The notes: generated by a model from the sequence alone, not told the origin. A DNA stretch of 64,000 nucleotides from Pseudomonas mohnii (GCF_900105115.1 NZ_FNRV01000001.1:5316501-5380500), one strand, 5' to 3'; positions 46,387 through 56,004 are shown, numbered from the stretch's first letter. Numbers and translations are program-made.

Positions 46387-47256
46387 TTATTCCTTATCCT
46401 TGAGCACGTCTGGAAGGTACGCACGGTGAAAGCCGTTGTACGACTCACTGTTGGTCGCCTTGTGAATCGGCCATGCGCGGCCACCGAGACTCGCGGCGCC
46501 ATCGATGCGCAGGGTACTGCCACTGATAAACGCCGCCGCCGGGCTGAGCAGGAACACGATGGCCGCGCTGACCTCCGACTCGGTGCCGATCCGCTTGAGC
46601 GGCACGTGTTCGCGCAAGGTCGGGATCACCGCCTTGAACGCGCCTTCATAGGTGTCCATGCCACTGGACGCGATCCAGCCCGGTGCCACGGCGTTGACCC
46701 GCACCCCGGCGTAACCCCACTCGAACGCCGCGGTCTTGGTCAGGTTGTCCATGCCGGAACGCGCGGCGCCCGAGTGGCCCATGCCCGGCATGCCGCCCCA
46801 CATGTCGGCGAGCATATTGACGATGGCGCCGCCGTGCTTGCTCATGGACTGGTTGAACACTTCCCGGGCCATCAGGAAACCGCCGACCAGATTGGTGCGC
46901 ATCACCGTTTCGAACCCCTTCTGATTGATCGAAGCCAATGGCGACGGGTACTGCCCGCCGGCATTGTTGACCAGACCGTGGATCGGGCCGTGCTTGCGGA
47001 TCAGTTCGCCAACCAGGTGCGTCACTGCATCTTCCTCGCGAATATCGCAAGTGCTCCAGTCGGCCCTGCCGCCGTCTTCGGTAATTTCGGCAGCGACGGT
47101 TTTCAACTTGTCGGCCTTGCGTCCGACCAGCAGCACGTGCGCGCCGAGGGCGGCCAGTTCGTGGGCGGTGCAACGGCCAATGCCACTGCCGCCACCGGTG
47201 ACGATGACGGTAAAACCTGCAAACAAATCGGCTTTGAAAATCGAATCGTAGGCCAT
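46387..47256 (-). CDS. atuB: Short-chain dehydrogenase/reductase AtuB
   Basis: 289-residue classical SDR. Cofactor loop VIVTGGGSGIGRCTAHEL (about 18-35), NNAGG (about 98), and VNAVAPGWIASSGM (about 190). The usual YxxxK is replaced by SGAARSGMDNLTKTAAFEW, so the catalytic tyrosine is not where expected, as in several enoyl-CoA reductase-like SDRs. In atu clusters it is proposed to oxidise citronellol-derived intermediates; the exact step is unproven. Confidence 0.85.
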   Translation of the reverse strand: MAYDSIFKADLFAGFTVIVTGGGSGIGRCTAHELAALGAHVLLVGRKADKLKTVAAEITEDGGRADWSTCDIREEDAVTHLVGELIRKHGPIHGLVNNAGGQYPSPLASINQKGFETVMRTNLVGGFLMAREVFNQSMSKHGGAIVNMLADMWGGMPGMGHSGAARSGMDNLTKTAAFEWGYAGVRVNAVAPGWIASSGMDTYEGAFKAVIPTLREHVPLKRIGTESEVSAAIVFLLSPAAAFISGSTLRIDGAASLGGRAWPIHKATNSESYNGFHRAYLPDVLKDKE

Positions 47257-47268
47257 GGCGGCAGCCCT

Positions 47269-49071
47269 CTAGTTGACCTGGTCGGCGATGCGCTGCGGCA
47301 CCGGAATCTGGATTTCCAGCAGTTGCTGGGCGAACGCCTTGCCTTGTGGGTCGATCCGCAGGCTGGCGACACCGCCGCCCCCGAGGGCGTTTTCCAGGAG
47401 GAAGTTCAGGCTGTGGGTGGCGGGTAGATACCAGCGCTCGACACGGCCATGGATCGGGTCCAGCACATGGCTCATCCAGTCGACGAGCACCGCCGGGGTC
47501 AAGGCTTCGGCGATCCAGGGCAGGTACTCGGGGTCGCGGGCCATCACGCCGATGTTGCTGTGGTTGCCCTTGTCGCCCGAACGGGCCACGGCCAGTTTGA
47601 CCAGCGCCACGCTGGCGTCGGCCATGCCCGCAGGTTTGGGTGGTTCGAGCGGCGCGGGCAAGTCGGCGCTGTCGAGCATATCGACGGCGGGCAGGGCGCA
47701 CGGATGGCGCTGGCCCATGAGATCAATTTCCAGCGTGCAGGCGGTTTTGTCGATCAGGAACGAGAACAGGCGGATCAGCGGGTATACGGTGGGGCGACCG
47801 CCGACAATACCCGTCAGCCCCGGTGCCATGCCGGTGGCGGCCTGGGCGATTTCCCGGGAGAACACGATCAATGCCTGTTTATTCGGGTGGCGCACGGCGA
47901 GTTTGATCACCACTTCGCGGCTGTCGCGACGCTGGCCATGGGGGCCGTAAGTGGCCTCGCTGCCGAGCAGTTCGATGTTGACCTCGCTATAGGGCGCCCA
48001 GCCGCGCTGGCTGAAGATCTCCGAGGTCTTGTTGATGATCGCTTCGCTGACCCGCCGAGCCTTGTCGACCGCATCGATGCCGGCGATCAGGCAACTGGCG
48101 GTGCAGCGAAAACCATCCGGGTAGGTGGCGCTGACTTTGTATTGATCGGTCGGCGGCAATCCCTTCGCACCGTGCACCTGCACCGCGTTTTTGCCTTGCT
48201 GCACGAGTTTGACCCGGGTGAAATCGCAGACCACGTCGGGCAGCAGATAGGCCCTTGGGTCGCCGATTTCATAAAGCATTTGCTCGCCCACCGTCAGCGG
48301 GGTGACCAGCCCGCCAGAGCCTTCGGGTTTGCTGACGATGAACTGGCTGTCGGCGCTGACTTCGACGATGGGAAATCCGATGTGTTCGTAGTCGGGCACG
48401 TCGCGCCAATCGGTGAAGTTGCCGCCGGTACACTGGGCGCCGCATTCGATGATGTGGCCGGCCAGGGCCGCCTGGGCCAGTTTGTCGTAGTCATGCCACG
48501 ACCAGCCGAACTCATGCACCAGCGCGGCGCTGACCACCGCGCTGTCGACCACGCGCCCGGTAATCACGATGTCCGCTCCCAGGCGCAGGGCTTCGACAAT
48601 GCCCGGTGCGCCAAGGTAAGCGTTGGTCGAGACGCACAGGGGCGGCAGCGGCGCGCCGCTGAACATCTCATGGATGCCGCGAGAACCCAGCTGTTTGAAC
48701 TGCGGTTGCAGGTCATCGCCCAGCAGGACGGCGATCTTCAGTGCAACGCCGGCTTTGTCGCACGCCGCTTGCAGCGCGGTGGCGCAGGCCTGTGGATTGA
48801 CCCCGCCGGCGTTGCTGATGACCCGGATTTTTTGTTCGCAGAGTTGGCTGAGCAGCGGACTGAGCACTTCGATAAAGTCGCTGGCATAGCCGGCCTGGGG
48901 ATCTTTCATCCGTGCGCCGGCCATGATCGACAGGGTGATTTCCGCCAGGTAGTCGAAGACCAGATAGTCCAGGCGCCCAGCTTCCACCAGTTGCGCGGCG
49001 GCGGTCGAGGTGTCGCCCCAGAACGCGCTGGCGCAACCGATGCGGATCGTTTTTGGCGCAGTCAACTCCAT
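47269..49071 (-). CDS. atuA: Acyclic terpene utilisation protein AtuA (DUF1446)
   Basis: 600 residues from [21 protein letters not shown], behind GGAGGTGG. The large N-terminal AtuA domain (about 8-455, with [37 protein letters not shown] and [12 protein letters not shown]) is the family hallmark; a C-terminal ferredoxin-fold-like part (about 490-600) has [22 protein letters not shown]. It is essential for growth on citronellol in P. aeruginosa, its reaction still unclear. First gene of the operon; divergent atuR follows after 163 bases. Confidence 0.93.
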   Translation of the reverse strand: MELTAPKTIRIGCASAFWGDTSTAAAQLVEAGRLDYLVFDYLAEITLSIMAGARMKDPQAGYASDFIEVLSPLLSQLCEQKIRVISNAGGVNPQACATALQAACDKAGVALKIAVLLGDDLQPQFKQLGSRGIHEMFSGAPLPPLCVSTNAYLGAPGIVEALRLGADIVITGRVVDSAVVSAALVHEFGWSWHDYDKLAQAALAGHIIECGAQCTGGNFTDWRDVPDYEHIGFPIVEVSADSQFIVSKPEGSGGLVTPLTVGEQMLYEIGDPRAYLLPDVVCDFTRVKLVQQGKNAVQVHGAKGLPPTDQYKVSATYPDGFRCTASCLIAGIDAVDKARRVSEAIINKTSEIFSQRGWAPYSEVNIELLGSEATYGPHGQRRDSREVVIKLAVRHPNKQALIVFSREIAQAATGMAPGLTGIVGGRPTVYPLIRLFSFLIDKTACTLEIDLMGQRHPCALPAVDMLDSADLPAPLEPPKPAGMADASVALVKLAVARSGDKGNHSNIGVMARDPEYLPWIAEALTPAVLVDWMSHVLDPIHGRVERWYLPATHSLNFLLENALGGGGVASLRIDPQGKAFAQQLLEIQIPVPQRIADQVN

Positions 49072-49101
49072 AACCACCTCCGACAGAAGTGCCTTGAGAC
49101 T

Positions 49102-49162
49102 ACCAAGCAAGCGCTTGGTTTGTAAACGGCTAAAATAACTTCTGCCCGAGCGCTTGCTTGGT
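49102..49162. promoter_or_regulatory. Two AtuR operator boxes between atuA and atuR
   Basis: ACCAAGCAAGCGCT at 49102-49115 and its exact inverse complement AGCGCTTGCTTGGT at 49149-49162, 33 bases apart. The first also forms ACCAAGC-N4-GCTTGGT. P. aeruginosa AtuR is reported, as I recall, to bind two 13-bp inverted repeats in the same intergenic region. Confidence 0.8.
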
Positions 49163-49234
49163 TGCGGGCAGCAGCTTAAATTGCCCGCGCAACCCCGCTG
49201 TTTTAGCGGTGATCTCGACTGTAGGAGAAAACGG

Positions 49235-49858
49235 GTGGACGAGCAAAAAGCCCTGAGGGTCATGCACGAACTGGTCGAAAACGGCCAATTGACCGATCCG
49301 GACAGTGCCCGCGGCAAGCTCCTGCAAGTGGCGGCTCACCTGTTTCGCAATAAAGGCTACGAACGTACCACGGTGCGTGATCTGGCCGGTGCCGTGGGCA
49401 TTCAGTCAGGGAGCATTTTTCATCACTTCAAAAGCAAGGAAGAAATCCTGCGGGCGGTGATGGAGGAGACCATTCGCTACAACACCGCGCTGATGCGTGC
49501 AGCCATCGCCGACGCCAGCAACGTGCGCGAGCGGGTGCTGGCGCTGATCCGTTGTGAATTGCAGTCGATCATGGGCGGCAGTGGCGAGGCCATGGCGGTG
49601 CTGGTCTACGAATGGCGCTCACTGTCCGAGGACGGTCAGGCCAAGGTACTGGCGTTGCGCGATATTTACGAAGACATCTGGTTGCAGGTACTGGGGGAAG
49701 CGAAGAGTGCCGGTCTCATTCGCGGTGATGTGTTTGTCACGCGACGCTTTCTCACCGGGGCACTGTCCTGGACCACCACCTGGTTTCGCGCCGGTGGCAG
49801 CATGAGCCTTGATCAACTGGCCGACGAGGCGCTGATTCTGGTGCTGGGGGAAAAATAA
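49235..49858 (+). CDS. atuR: TetR-family repressor AtuR
   Basis: 207 residues from a GTG codon behind TAGGAGAAA. N-terminal helix-turn-helix [44 protein letters not shown] (about 30-72), then a ligand-binding helical domain. It represses atuA-F until citronellol-derived ligands are present. The frame extends 27 codons upstream, but without a start site or homology. Divergent to the operon it controls, with its operators between. Confidence 0.88.
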   Translation: MDEQKALRVMHELVENGQLTDPDSARGKLLQVAAHLFRNKGYERTTVRDLAGAVGIQSGSIFHHFKSKEEILRAVMEETIRYNTALMRAAIADASNVRERVLALIRCELQSIMGGSGEAMAVLVYEWRSLSEDGQAKVLALRDIYEDIWLQVLGEAKSAGLIRGDVFVTRRFLTGALSWTTTWFRAGGSMSLDQLADEALILVLGEK

Positions 49859-49952
49859 TTAGATTGCATTGGTCGGCAGGAAACTGGCTAATTGGGTTAA
49901 ACCGCCTAGCTTGAATGCATTGATGCAGTACTTTTTTGGAGTGGTAGTTTTG

Positions 49953-50783
49953 ATGTCTTCGCCAATTCGGACGGCTTCGCGGCTTTTGCTGATGGCGCTT
50001 GTAGCGTTATGGATCCTGCCGTCCCAGGCTGCACAGTTGGTGCGTATCGGTGCGGCGCACTTTCCGCCCTACACCGTGCGCCCGGAGTCCGGTGCCGACA
50101 CCGGTTTGTTGCCGCAATTGGTCGAGGCGCTCAACGCCCTGCAAAACGACTATCAGTTCGTCCTGGTGCCCACCTCCATTCCCCGGCGTTTCGGTGATTT
50201 CAAACAAGGGCGGGTCGATATGGCGATCTTCGAAAACCCCGACTGGGGCTGGAAGGACATCCCCCACACCAGCGTCGACATGGGCCTGGAAGACGCCGAG
50301 ATTTTTGTCGCGCAGCGCCAGCATGAAGGTCAGCCAGTGCGCCAGCAAAACTACTTTGCCGACCTGACAGGCAAGCGTCTGGCGATGTTCAGCGGCTATC
50401 ACTACGAATTTGCCGGCTTCAATGCCGATCCCAAATTCCTCGCGCAGAACTACAACGCTACGCTGACGTATTCCCATGACAGCAACTTGCTGATGGTGCT
50501 GCGCGGGCGCGCCGACATCGCCCTGGTCACGCGTTCCTATCTCAGCGACTATTTTTTGCGCAACAACAAGGTCGCCGATCAATTTCTGGTGTCCGAGCGC
50601 ATCGATCAGGTCTATCACCATTACGCGATCCTGCGTCCTGCCTCGCCCATCAGCAGCGAGGCATTCGGCAAGTTGTTGCAAGGGCTGCGGGATAACGGTC
50701 AGATGCTGAGGATATTCGATCCGTACAAAATTGCGGTGTTGCCGGTCCCGGCGACACAGAGCGCGCCGCAGTTCGCGAATTGA
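49953..50783 (+). CDS. Periplasmic SBP_bac_3-like solute-binding protein
   Basis: 276 residues. Signal peptide ends LWILPSQAAQ. The mature part is a type-3 periplasmic binding fold: RIGAAHFPPYTV, GLLPQLVEALNALQ, GDFKQGRVDMAIFENPDWGWKD, GKRLAMFSGYHYEFAGF, GRADIALVTRSYLSDYF. No ABC permease or ATPase gene is adjacent, so it may be a stand-alone sensor or scavenger rather than a transporter part. An alternative ATG at 49923 lacks a ribosome-binding site. Gap to next gene 185 bases, empty. Confidence 0.75.
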   Translation: MSSPIRTASRLLLMALVALWILPSQAAQLVRIGAAHFPPYTVRPESGADTGLLPQLVEALNALQNDYQFVLVPTSIPRRFGDFKQGRVDMAIFENPDWGWKDIPHTSVDMGLEDAEIFVAQRQHEGQPVRQQNYFADLTGKRLAMFSGYHYEFAGFNADPKFLAQNYNATLTYSHDSNLLMVLRGRADIALVTRSYLSDYFLRNNKVADQFLVSERIDQVYHHYAILRPASPISSEAFGKLLQGLRDNGQMLRIFDPYKIAVLPVPATQSAPQFAN

Positions 50784-50968
50784 CCGACCCCGCTTGAATT
50801 TCCCGCCCCGGAATGCGTTACATCGTTGAACTGTCGACGATTATCGTGTGCCCGCCCCATGGCAAACTGGATCGCAAGGCGCTGTACAATCGCGTACATT
50901 TTCGCGATTGACTGTCGGTCGTCAGCAGCTCAGCCTTCCGGCTCCATTTTTTCAAGCGGAGTCATCCG

Positions 50969-51781
50969 ATGCCCTTCCTGACCATAGACGGACAAGCCCT
51001 TCACTATATTGATCAAGGCACTGGCCCGGCGGTGCTGCTGGCCGGCAGTTACCTGTGGGACCAGAACATGTGGGCGCCGCAGATTGCTGCGTTGTCGCAA
51101 CAGTATCGGGTGATTGCGCTGGACTTGTGGGGCCATGGTGAATCCGGGCGGCTTCCGGAGGGCACACGGTCGCTGGATGATATCGCCCGTCAGGCGCTGG
51201 CGTTGATCGATCATCTGGAAATAGAACGCTTCACGCTGGTGGGGCTTTCGGTCGGTGGCATGTGGGGCGTGCGGTTGGCGTTGTCGTCTGCGCAACGACT
51301 CAACGGCCTGGTGCTGATGGACACCTATGTCGGCGTCGAGCCGGAGCCGACCCGGCAATACTATTTTTCGCTGTTCAAGATGATCGAGGAAAGCGGCGAA
51401 ATATCGCCGCAATTGCTCGACATCGTGGTGCCGATCTTTTTCCGTCCGGGCATCGATCCGCAGTCGGCACTGTACCGGGACTTCCGCGCCAAACTCGCCG
51501 CGTTGCCGCCTGAACGCCTGCGCGAAAGCATCGTGCCGATGGGGCGGATCACCTTTGGCCGAGAGGATCTGTTGCCACGCCTGGGCGAATTGAACGCCGC
51601 GACGACGCTGTTGATCTGTGGCGATCAGGACAAGCCACGTCCACCCGGCGAAGCGCGGGAAATGGCCGAGCTGATAGGTTGCCCTTGTGTGTGGGTGCCG
51701 GACGCGGGGCATATTTCCAATCTGGAAAATCCGCAGTTCGTCACTGAAGTGTTGCTCGGGTTTTTAGCCGAGAGACACTAG
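50969..51781 (+). CDS. Alpha/beta hydrolase
   Basis: 270 residues. Nucleophile elbow LVGLSVGGMWG (Ser about 95), LDLWGHGES after strand 4, acid-strand LLICGDQDKPRPP, and the catalytic histidine in VPDAGHISNLENP near 248. Resembles 3-oxoadipate enol-lactonase/peroxidase-type hydrolases, but no aromatic pathway is adjacent. Substrate not assigned. Ends 11 bases before a REP element shared with dsbG. Confidence 0.85.
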   Translation: MPFLTIDGQALHYIDQGTGPAVLLAGSYLWDQNMWAPQIAALSQQYRVIALDLWGHGESGRLPEGTRSLDDIARQALALIDHLEIERFTLVGLSVGGMWGVRLALSSAQRLNGLVLMDTYVGVEPEPTRQYYFSLFKMIEESGEISPQLLDIVVPIFFRPGIDPQSALYRDFRAKLAALPPERLRESIVPMGRITFGREDLLPRLGELNAATTLLICGDQDKPRPPGEAREMAELIGCPCVWVPDAGHISNLENPQFVTEVLLGFLAERH

Positions 51782-51792
51782 TCGGTTGTAAT

Positions 51793-51828
51793 GGCCCCAT
51801 TGCGAGCAAGCTCGCTCGCGATGGGGCC
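51793..51828. repeat. REP element between convergent genes
   Basis: GGCCCCATTGCGAGC and GCTCGCGATGGGGCC (14 of 15 paired) with a six-base loop. Same family as 2250-2271, again between two convergent stops. Confidence 0.82.
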
Positions 51829-51835
51829 GATGAGG

Positions 51836-52603
51836 TCACTTGGGTCCGAGAATCTTCACCAGTTTGTCCGGCGACGGCGCACCTTGCTGCTGTTGCAGCT
51901 CGCCCTTGTCATCCATGTAGAAGATCGCCGGCGTGGCTTGCAACTCCAGGTCTTCCATCAACTGCATGTTCGCCGCGAGTTTCGCTTGAATCGCCGGTGG
52001 TACATCCTTCAACGCCTTGAGCGAACTGCCCTTGCCAGCGGCTTCGTGGTCCGCCAGGGCTTTTTGCGGGTCCTTGGCGGCGAGCAGTGCGGCGGACTTG
52101 CCCGGACTGTCTTCGCGAATGATACCGACCATGATGTGGCGCAACTGCACCTTGCCAGCCTTGACCCATGGCCGCGCCTGCTCCCAGAACAGGTTGCAGT
52201 AGGGGCAGTTCGGATCGCTGAACAGGTAGACGATGCGCGGGGCATTCTTGTCGCCGTCGCCGATCCAGCTGCTCGCCTCGAACTTGCCCCAGACCTCCTT
52301 GGACATTGGCCCGTAGACCAGTTTCTGCAACGGCGCGCTGCTCAGGTCATTGCCCTCGGCGTCGTACAGATTGCCCAGCAGCACATGCTTGCCATCCGGT
52401 GTCAGGTACAGCGCCATGCCGCGGTTCTGATATTGCGCCGCATAACCGCGCAGGCCATCGGGAGCGTCGAACTGGCCGACGATTTTCGCGCCTTTGGCTT
52501 CGATCTTCTTGATCGCCTCGGGCAGCTCTTCGGCCTGCACCGATGGCAGGTGCAGCAGGGCGGCACCCAGGCTCAGGGTCAGCAGATGGCGGAGGCGGGG
52601 CAT
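51836..52603 (-). CDS. dsbG: Periplasmic disulphide isomerase/chaperone DsbG
   Basis: 255 residues. Signal peptide (1-24, ends SVQAEE), N-terminal dimerisation domain (about 25-85), then thioredoxin fold with redox motif DPNCPYCNLFWEQA (about 128-135) and cis-proline in LQATPAIFY. DsbG protects single cysteines from sulphenic acid and isomerises disulphides; it is kept reduced by DsbD. Its start overlaps the upstream gene by 25 bases. Third gene of dsbD-dsbE-like-dsbG. Confidence 0.92.
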   Translation of the reverse strand: MPRLRHLLTLSLGAALLHLPSVQAEELPEAIKKIEAKGAKIVGQFDAPDGLRGYAAQYQNRGMALYLTPDGKHVLLGNLYDAEGNDLSSAPLQKLVYGPMSKEVWGKFEASSWIGDGDKNAPRIVYLFSDPNCPYCNLFWEQARPWVKAGKVQLRHIMVGIIREDSPGKSAALLAAKDPQKALADHEAAGKGSSLKALKDVPPAIQAKLAANMQLMEDLELQATPAIFYMDDKGELQQQQGAPSPDKLVKILGPK

Positions 52604-53433
52604 GGCAGTTTCCTTGAAGAGGTGGCAGGAGCGGTATCGAAATTTTCCAGTGCGCGAGCCAGGCTGGCTTGCGACAACTCGCCCAGATGGCTGCCCAGCA
52701 TGCGACCCTCAGGGCTATAGAACAGCGTAGTCGGCAACGCCATGGAGCCGACGGCATGGCCCAAACGGCCGCTGCCGTCGAACAGCACGTTGGACAGGCT
52801 CAGGCCCTGGGTTTCCAGAAAAGTGCTGACACTTTGCATGCTTTCCGCCTGGTTGACGAACAGGAAGGTCAGGTCCGGGCGTTGTTGCTGGGCGCTTTCG
52901 AGCACAGGCATTTCCCGGCGACACGGTGGACACCAGGTGGCCCAGAGATTGATGACCAGCGGACCGCCCTTGTAGTCGGCCAGTTGCACGGTTTCACCGG
53001 CGGCGTTGCGCAGGGTGATGTCCGGCAGGCGCGTGCCTTGTTCGTAGATGCTCAAGGAGAACGTCGCCAGCAGCCAGAAGGCCAGGCCACTCGCCACGCC
53101 AAAGCCCAACGGGCGACGCAGTCCCGGACGGCGCCAGGCGCGGTACAGCGTGGCAAGTACCAGCGCGATTACTCCCGGCCAGGCGAGGAAACCGCCGTCG
53201 CGCAGGTCGATGATCTGCCAGGGATCGTTGCGATAGTGCATCCAGTAAACGGCGACAAAACTGATCCGCGCCGCGAGCATGCCGATCAGGAACAGACTGA
53301 ACAGCACCGACTCGGGGTTTTCGCCACCGCGCTTGGCCACCCGCCAGCCGACGAATGTCGCCAGTGCCAATGCACTGATCAGCAGTAGATGGTTAAGCGC
53401 GATGGCAAAGGTGCCGAGGGTGAATGTCAGCAT
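52579..53433 (-). CDS. Membrane-anchored TlpA/DsbE-like thioredoxin with N-terminal multi-helix domain
   Basis: 284 residues from MLTFTLGTFAIALNHLL. The N-terminal 145 residues form about four transmembrane helices with the LGT-like pattern (MHYRNDPWQIIDLRDGGFLAWPGVIALV); the C-terminal 140 are a periplasmic TlpA-type thioredoxin with INLWATWCPPCRREMPVLE (CPPC) and cis-Pro ALPTTLFY. It probably takes electrons from DsbD. The ATG shares one base with the dsbD stop (TAATG). The N-terminal part is not explained by DsbE function. Confidence 0.85.
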   Translation of the reverse strand: MLTFTLGTFAIALNHLLLISALALATFVGWRVAKRGGENPESVLFSLFLIGMLAARISFVAVYWMHYRNDPWQIIDLRDGGFLAWPGVIALVLATLYRAWRRPGLRRPLGFGVASGLAFWLLATFSLSIYEQGTRLPDITLRNAAGETVQLADYKGGPLVINLWATWCPPCRREMPVLESAQQQRPDLTFLFVNQAESMQSVSTFLETQGLSLSNVLFDGSGRLGHAVGSMALPTTLFYSPEGRMLGSHLGELSQASLARALENFDTAPATSSRKLPCPASAIC

Positions 53434-55169
53434 TAACGGGCGTCTCGGGTGGTGGTCCAGCGTTGCAGGAAAGTGGTGGCATCGACCTCGCCAGTGATGC
53501 GCTGGCTGCGACGCTCGTTGCCATCGGCACCGATCCACAGCAGGCTCGGTGGTCCCGGCACTTTATAGCGGCCAAGCAATTGGCGACTGGCGGCATTGTC
53601 GGCGGTGACGTCCAGGCGGAGCAAGCGTACGTCGCTCAGGGCTTGGAGCACGTCAGCTTTGGCGAACACCTGTTTTTCCATGACCTTGCACGACACGCAC
53701 CAGTCCGCATAGTAATCCAGCAGCACCCACTGGCCCTGAGCCTGCGCCGCGTCGAGTTGCCGTTGCAGTTCGGCGGGGTCCTTGATGGTGGTGAAGGCGT
53801 CGTGGCCGACCGGGTTTGTGGCGCCGCGCGCGTTGGCGACGCTATAGACCTGCAATGGCTTGAACAGATCATCCGCGCCACCCGCCGCACCGATCATCAA
53901 CAGACTGCCCCACAACCCGAGCAGCAGCGAACTGGCACCGAACAAATGAGCGACACGGCCAAAGCCTTCCGACTGTTTCCAGGCGCTATACGCCGCAATC
54001 AACAACAACGCCCCACACAAGCCAACCCACAGCGACTCATCCAGCACCGGGCGCAGCATCAGCAACGCGGTGGCGAGGAACAGGAAGCCGAAGATGCCTT
54101 TGAGCAGGTTCATCCAGGCGCCAGGTTTGGGCAGGAAGCGATTACCGACGGTCACCAGCAGCAACAGTGGCACGCCGATGCCGATGCCCATGGCAAACAG
54201 GATCAACCCGCCATGCAGCGCGTTACCGCTTTGTGCGATGTAGAGCAGGGCGCCGGCCAGCGGAGCGGTCATGCACGGGCCGACCAGCAGGCCCGACAAG
54301 GCCCCCAGCACACCGGCACCGACCAGACTGCCACCACGCTGATTGCGCGAAACGTTTTCCAGGCGATCGCGTACGGCCACCGGCAGCTGCAGTTCGAAGA
54401 AACCGAACATCGGCAACGCCAGCAGGACGAAAATCGCCGCGAAACTGCCGAGCAGCCACGGGTTCTGTAACAGTGCCTGCAGGTTCGCACCGAGCAGCGC
54501 CGCGAGCACGCCCATCGCCGCATAGACCAGCGCCATGCTCACCACATAACTGCTGGCCAGGGCAAAACCGCGCTTGGGCGAGGCGCCGCTGCCGACGATC
54601 AGCCCGGCCAGGATCGGCAACATGGGCAGCGAGCACGGGGTAAAGGCCAGCAGCAGGCCCAGGCCGAAGAACACCAGAAGACTTAAGCCGAGTGCCCGCT
54701 GCTGCAGGCCATTGGCCAAGGCTTGATCCGCGGCTTCGTCTGTCGCGACGCTGGCAACTTTACCCCCCAGATCGACGACTTGGGTCTGCGGCGGATAGCA
54801 CAAACCGGCATCGGCACAACCCTGGAAACCCACCTTGATCTGGCCGCTGGCACCGGCGGGAATCTTCAGTTCCAGGCCCTGGCGATAGACCTGCTGATCA
54901 CCGAAAAACTCGTCGCTGTGAGCTTCGCCTTCCGGCAGCGCTGGATGCTGTTCAGCAGGCAAGCCATCGAATTTCAGGCGCTTTTGATACAGGTAATAGC
55001 CATCGGCAATCTGCCAGAACAGTTGGGTTTCACCGGATTCCAGGCGTTCAGAGGTGAAAGTGAAAGCTTTGCCGACCGGAAGAAAGTCGGGTTTGGTCTC
55101 AAACGGATTGGTTCCCGCCTGGGCCAGACCCGAGAGCAGGAGAAAAAAAAGTAAAAACAGACGACGCAT
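53433..55169 (-). CDS. dsbD: Thiol:disulphide interchange protein DsbD
   Basis: 578 residues. Signal peptide, N-terminal DsbD-alpha domain with VGFQGCADAGLCYPPQT (about 110-123), eight-helix core with AFTPCSLPMLPI (about 175) and LVGPCMTAPLAGAL (about 290) carrying the membrane cysteines, and C-terminal thioredoxin domain with DWCVSCKVMEKQVF (about 475). Passes electrons from cytoplasmic thioredoxin to periplasmic DsbG and the TlpA-like protein. First gene of its operon, divergent from dsbRS; the copy corresponds to the second dsbD locus of P. aeruginosa. Confidence 0.94.
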   Translation of the reverse strand: MRRLFLLFFLLLSGLAQAGTNPFETKPDFLPVGKAFTFTSERLESGETQLFWQIADGYYLYQKRLKFDGLPAEQHPALPEGEAHSDEFFGDQQVYRQGLELKIPAGASGQIKVGFQGCADAGLCYPPQTQVVDLGGKVASVATDEAADQALANGLQQRALGLSLLVFFGLGLLLAFTPCSLPMLPILAGLIVGSGASPKRGFALASSYVVSMALVYAAMGVLAALLGANLQALLQNPWLLGSFAAIFVLLALPMFGFFELQLPVAVRDRLENVSRNQRGGSLVGAGVLGALSGLLVGPCMTAPLAGALLYIAQSGNALHGGLILFAMGIGIGVPLLLLVTVGNRFLPKPGAWMNLLKGIFGFLFLATALLMLRPVLDESLWVGLCGALLLIAAYSAWKQSEGFGRVAHLFGASSLLLGLWGSLLMIGAAGGADDLFKPLQVYSVANARGATNPVGHDAFTTIKDPAELQRQLDAAQAQGQWVLLDYYADWCVSCKVMEKQVFAKADVLQALSDVRLLRLDVTADNAASRQLLGRYKVPGPPSLLWIGADGNERRSQRITGEVDATTFLQRWTTTRDAR

Positions 55170-55216
55170 GAATAAGCCTTGGTTCTGTACAAGTGAAAAG
55201 CACAATGGGCGGTAGC

Positions 55217-55235
55217 GATTAACCGATGATTAACC
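55217..55235. promoter_or_regulatory. Direct repeat, probable DsbR box
   Basis: GATTAACC at 55217-55224 and again at 55228-55235, an 11-bp period typical of OmpR/PhoB-family dimers bound head to tail. It lies 48-66 bases before the dsbD start in the dsbD-dsbR intergenic region; a CATAAT -10-like element for dsbR lies at 55266-55271. Confidence 0.65.
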
Positions 55236-55323
55236 CTGGCAGCCTTGTGGCGGCAGCACTTGCGGCATAATGTCCGCTTAATCGGTCGCCGGCCTAATCC
55301 GCTTTATTTCTGCGAGGCTTTTC

Positions 55324-56004
55324 ATGCACGTTCTGGTTTGCGAAGACGATGAGTTGATCGCCAGCGGCATCGTCGCCGGCCTCTCCGCCCAGGGCTTGAC
55401 CGTGGAGCATGTGGCCACGGCATCCGCCGCCCGGGCGATGCTCAAGGTCGCGGAGTTCGATGTGATGGTGCTCGACCTCGGGTTGCCTGACGAGGACGGT
55501 CTGAAGTTATTGCAGCAACTGCGTCACAACGGCCTGGAGTTGCCGGTGTTGATCCTCACGGCCCGGGACTCGGTCACCGACCGCGTCGACGGCCTGCAGG
55601 CCGGTGCCGACGACTACCTGCTCAAACCTTTTGACCTGCGTGAACTGGCTGCACGCCTGCACACCTTGTTGCGTCGGGTGGCGGGACGCAGCGTCAACCT
55701 GATCGAACACGGTGCCCTGACCTATGACCCGAGCAGTCGCGAGACCACGCTCGCCGGCCAGCCGGTGGACCTGTCGCGTCGTGAACAATCGCTGTTGCAG
55801 GCCCTGTTGCACAACCGTGGCCGCGTATTGTCGACCGAGCAGCTCAAGGACAGCGTCTACGGGTTCAACGACGAACTGGAAAGCAACGCCCTCAATGTCC
55901 ACATCCATCACCTACGGCGCAAACTCGGCAATGGCATTGTCGAGACCGTGCGCGGCCTGGGCTATCGCCTGGGACCGGCTGATGGTGGAGAGCCACAGAA
56001 GTGA
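55324..56004 (+). CDS. dsbR: OmpR/PhoB-type response regulator DsbR
   Basis: 226 residues. Receiver with VCEDDELIASG, phospho-acceptor in DVMVLDLGLPDEDG, and DDYLLKPFDLREL; winged-helix output with LSRREQSLLQALLHNRGRVLSTEQLKDSVYG and SNALNVHIHHLRRKLG. Beside the dsbD operon and coupled to a kinase, as in P. aeruginosa DsbRS, which responds to copper and controls dsbDEG. Overlaps dsbS by four bases (GTGA). Confidence 0.87.
   Translation: MHVLVCEDDELIASGIVAGLSAQGLTVEHVATASAARAMLKVAEFDVMVLDLGLPDEDGLKLLQQLRHNGLELPVLILTARDSVTDRVDGLQAGADDYLLKPFDLRELAARLHTLLRRVAGRSVNLIEHGALTYDPSSRETTLAGQPVDLSRREQSLLQALLHNRGRVLSTEQLKDSVYGFNDELESNALNVHIHHLRRKLGNGIVETVRGLGYRLGPADGGEPQK

Noticed and set aside
47449..49125. 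558-codon plus-strand open frame
   Set aside because: Runs antisense through atuA, whose minus-strand product has clear family motifs; a codon-bias shadow in GC-rich DNA with no ribosome-binding site.
53424..54470. 348-codon plus-strand open frame rich in Gln/Arg
   Set aside because: Antisense to dsbD; composition typical of shadow frames.
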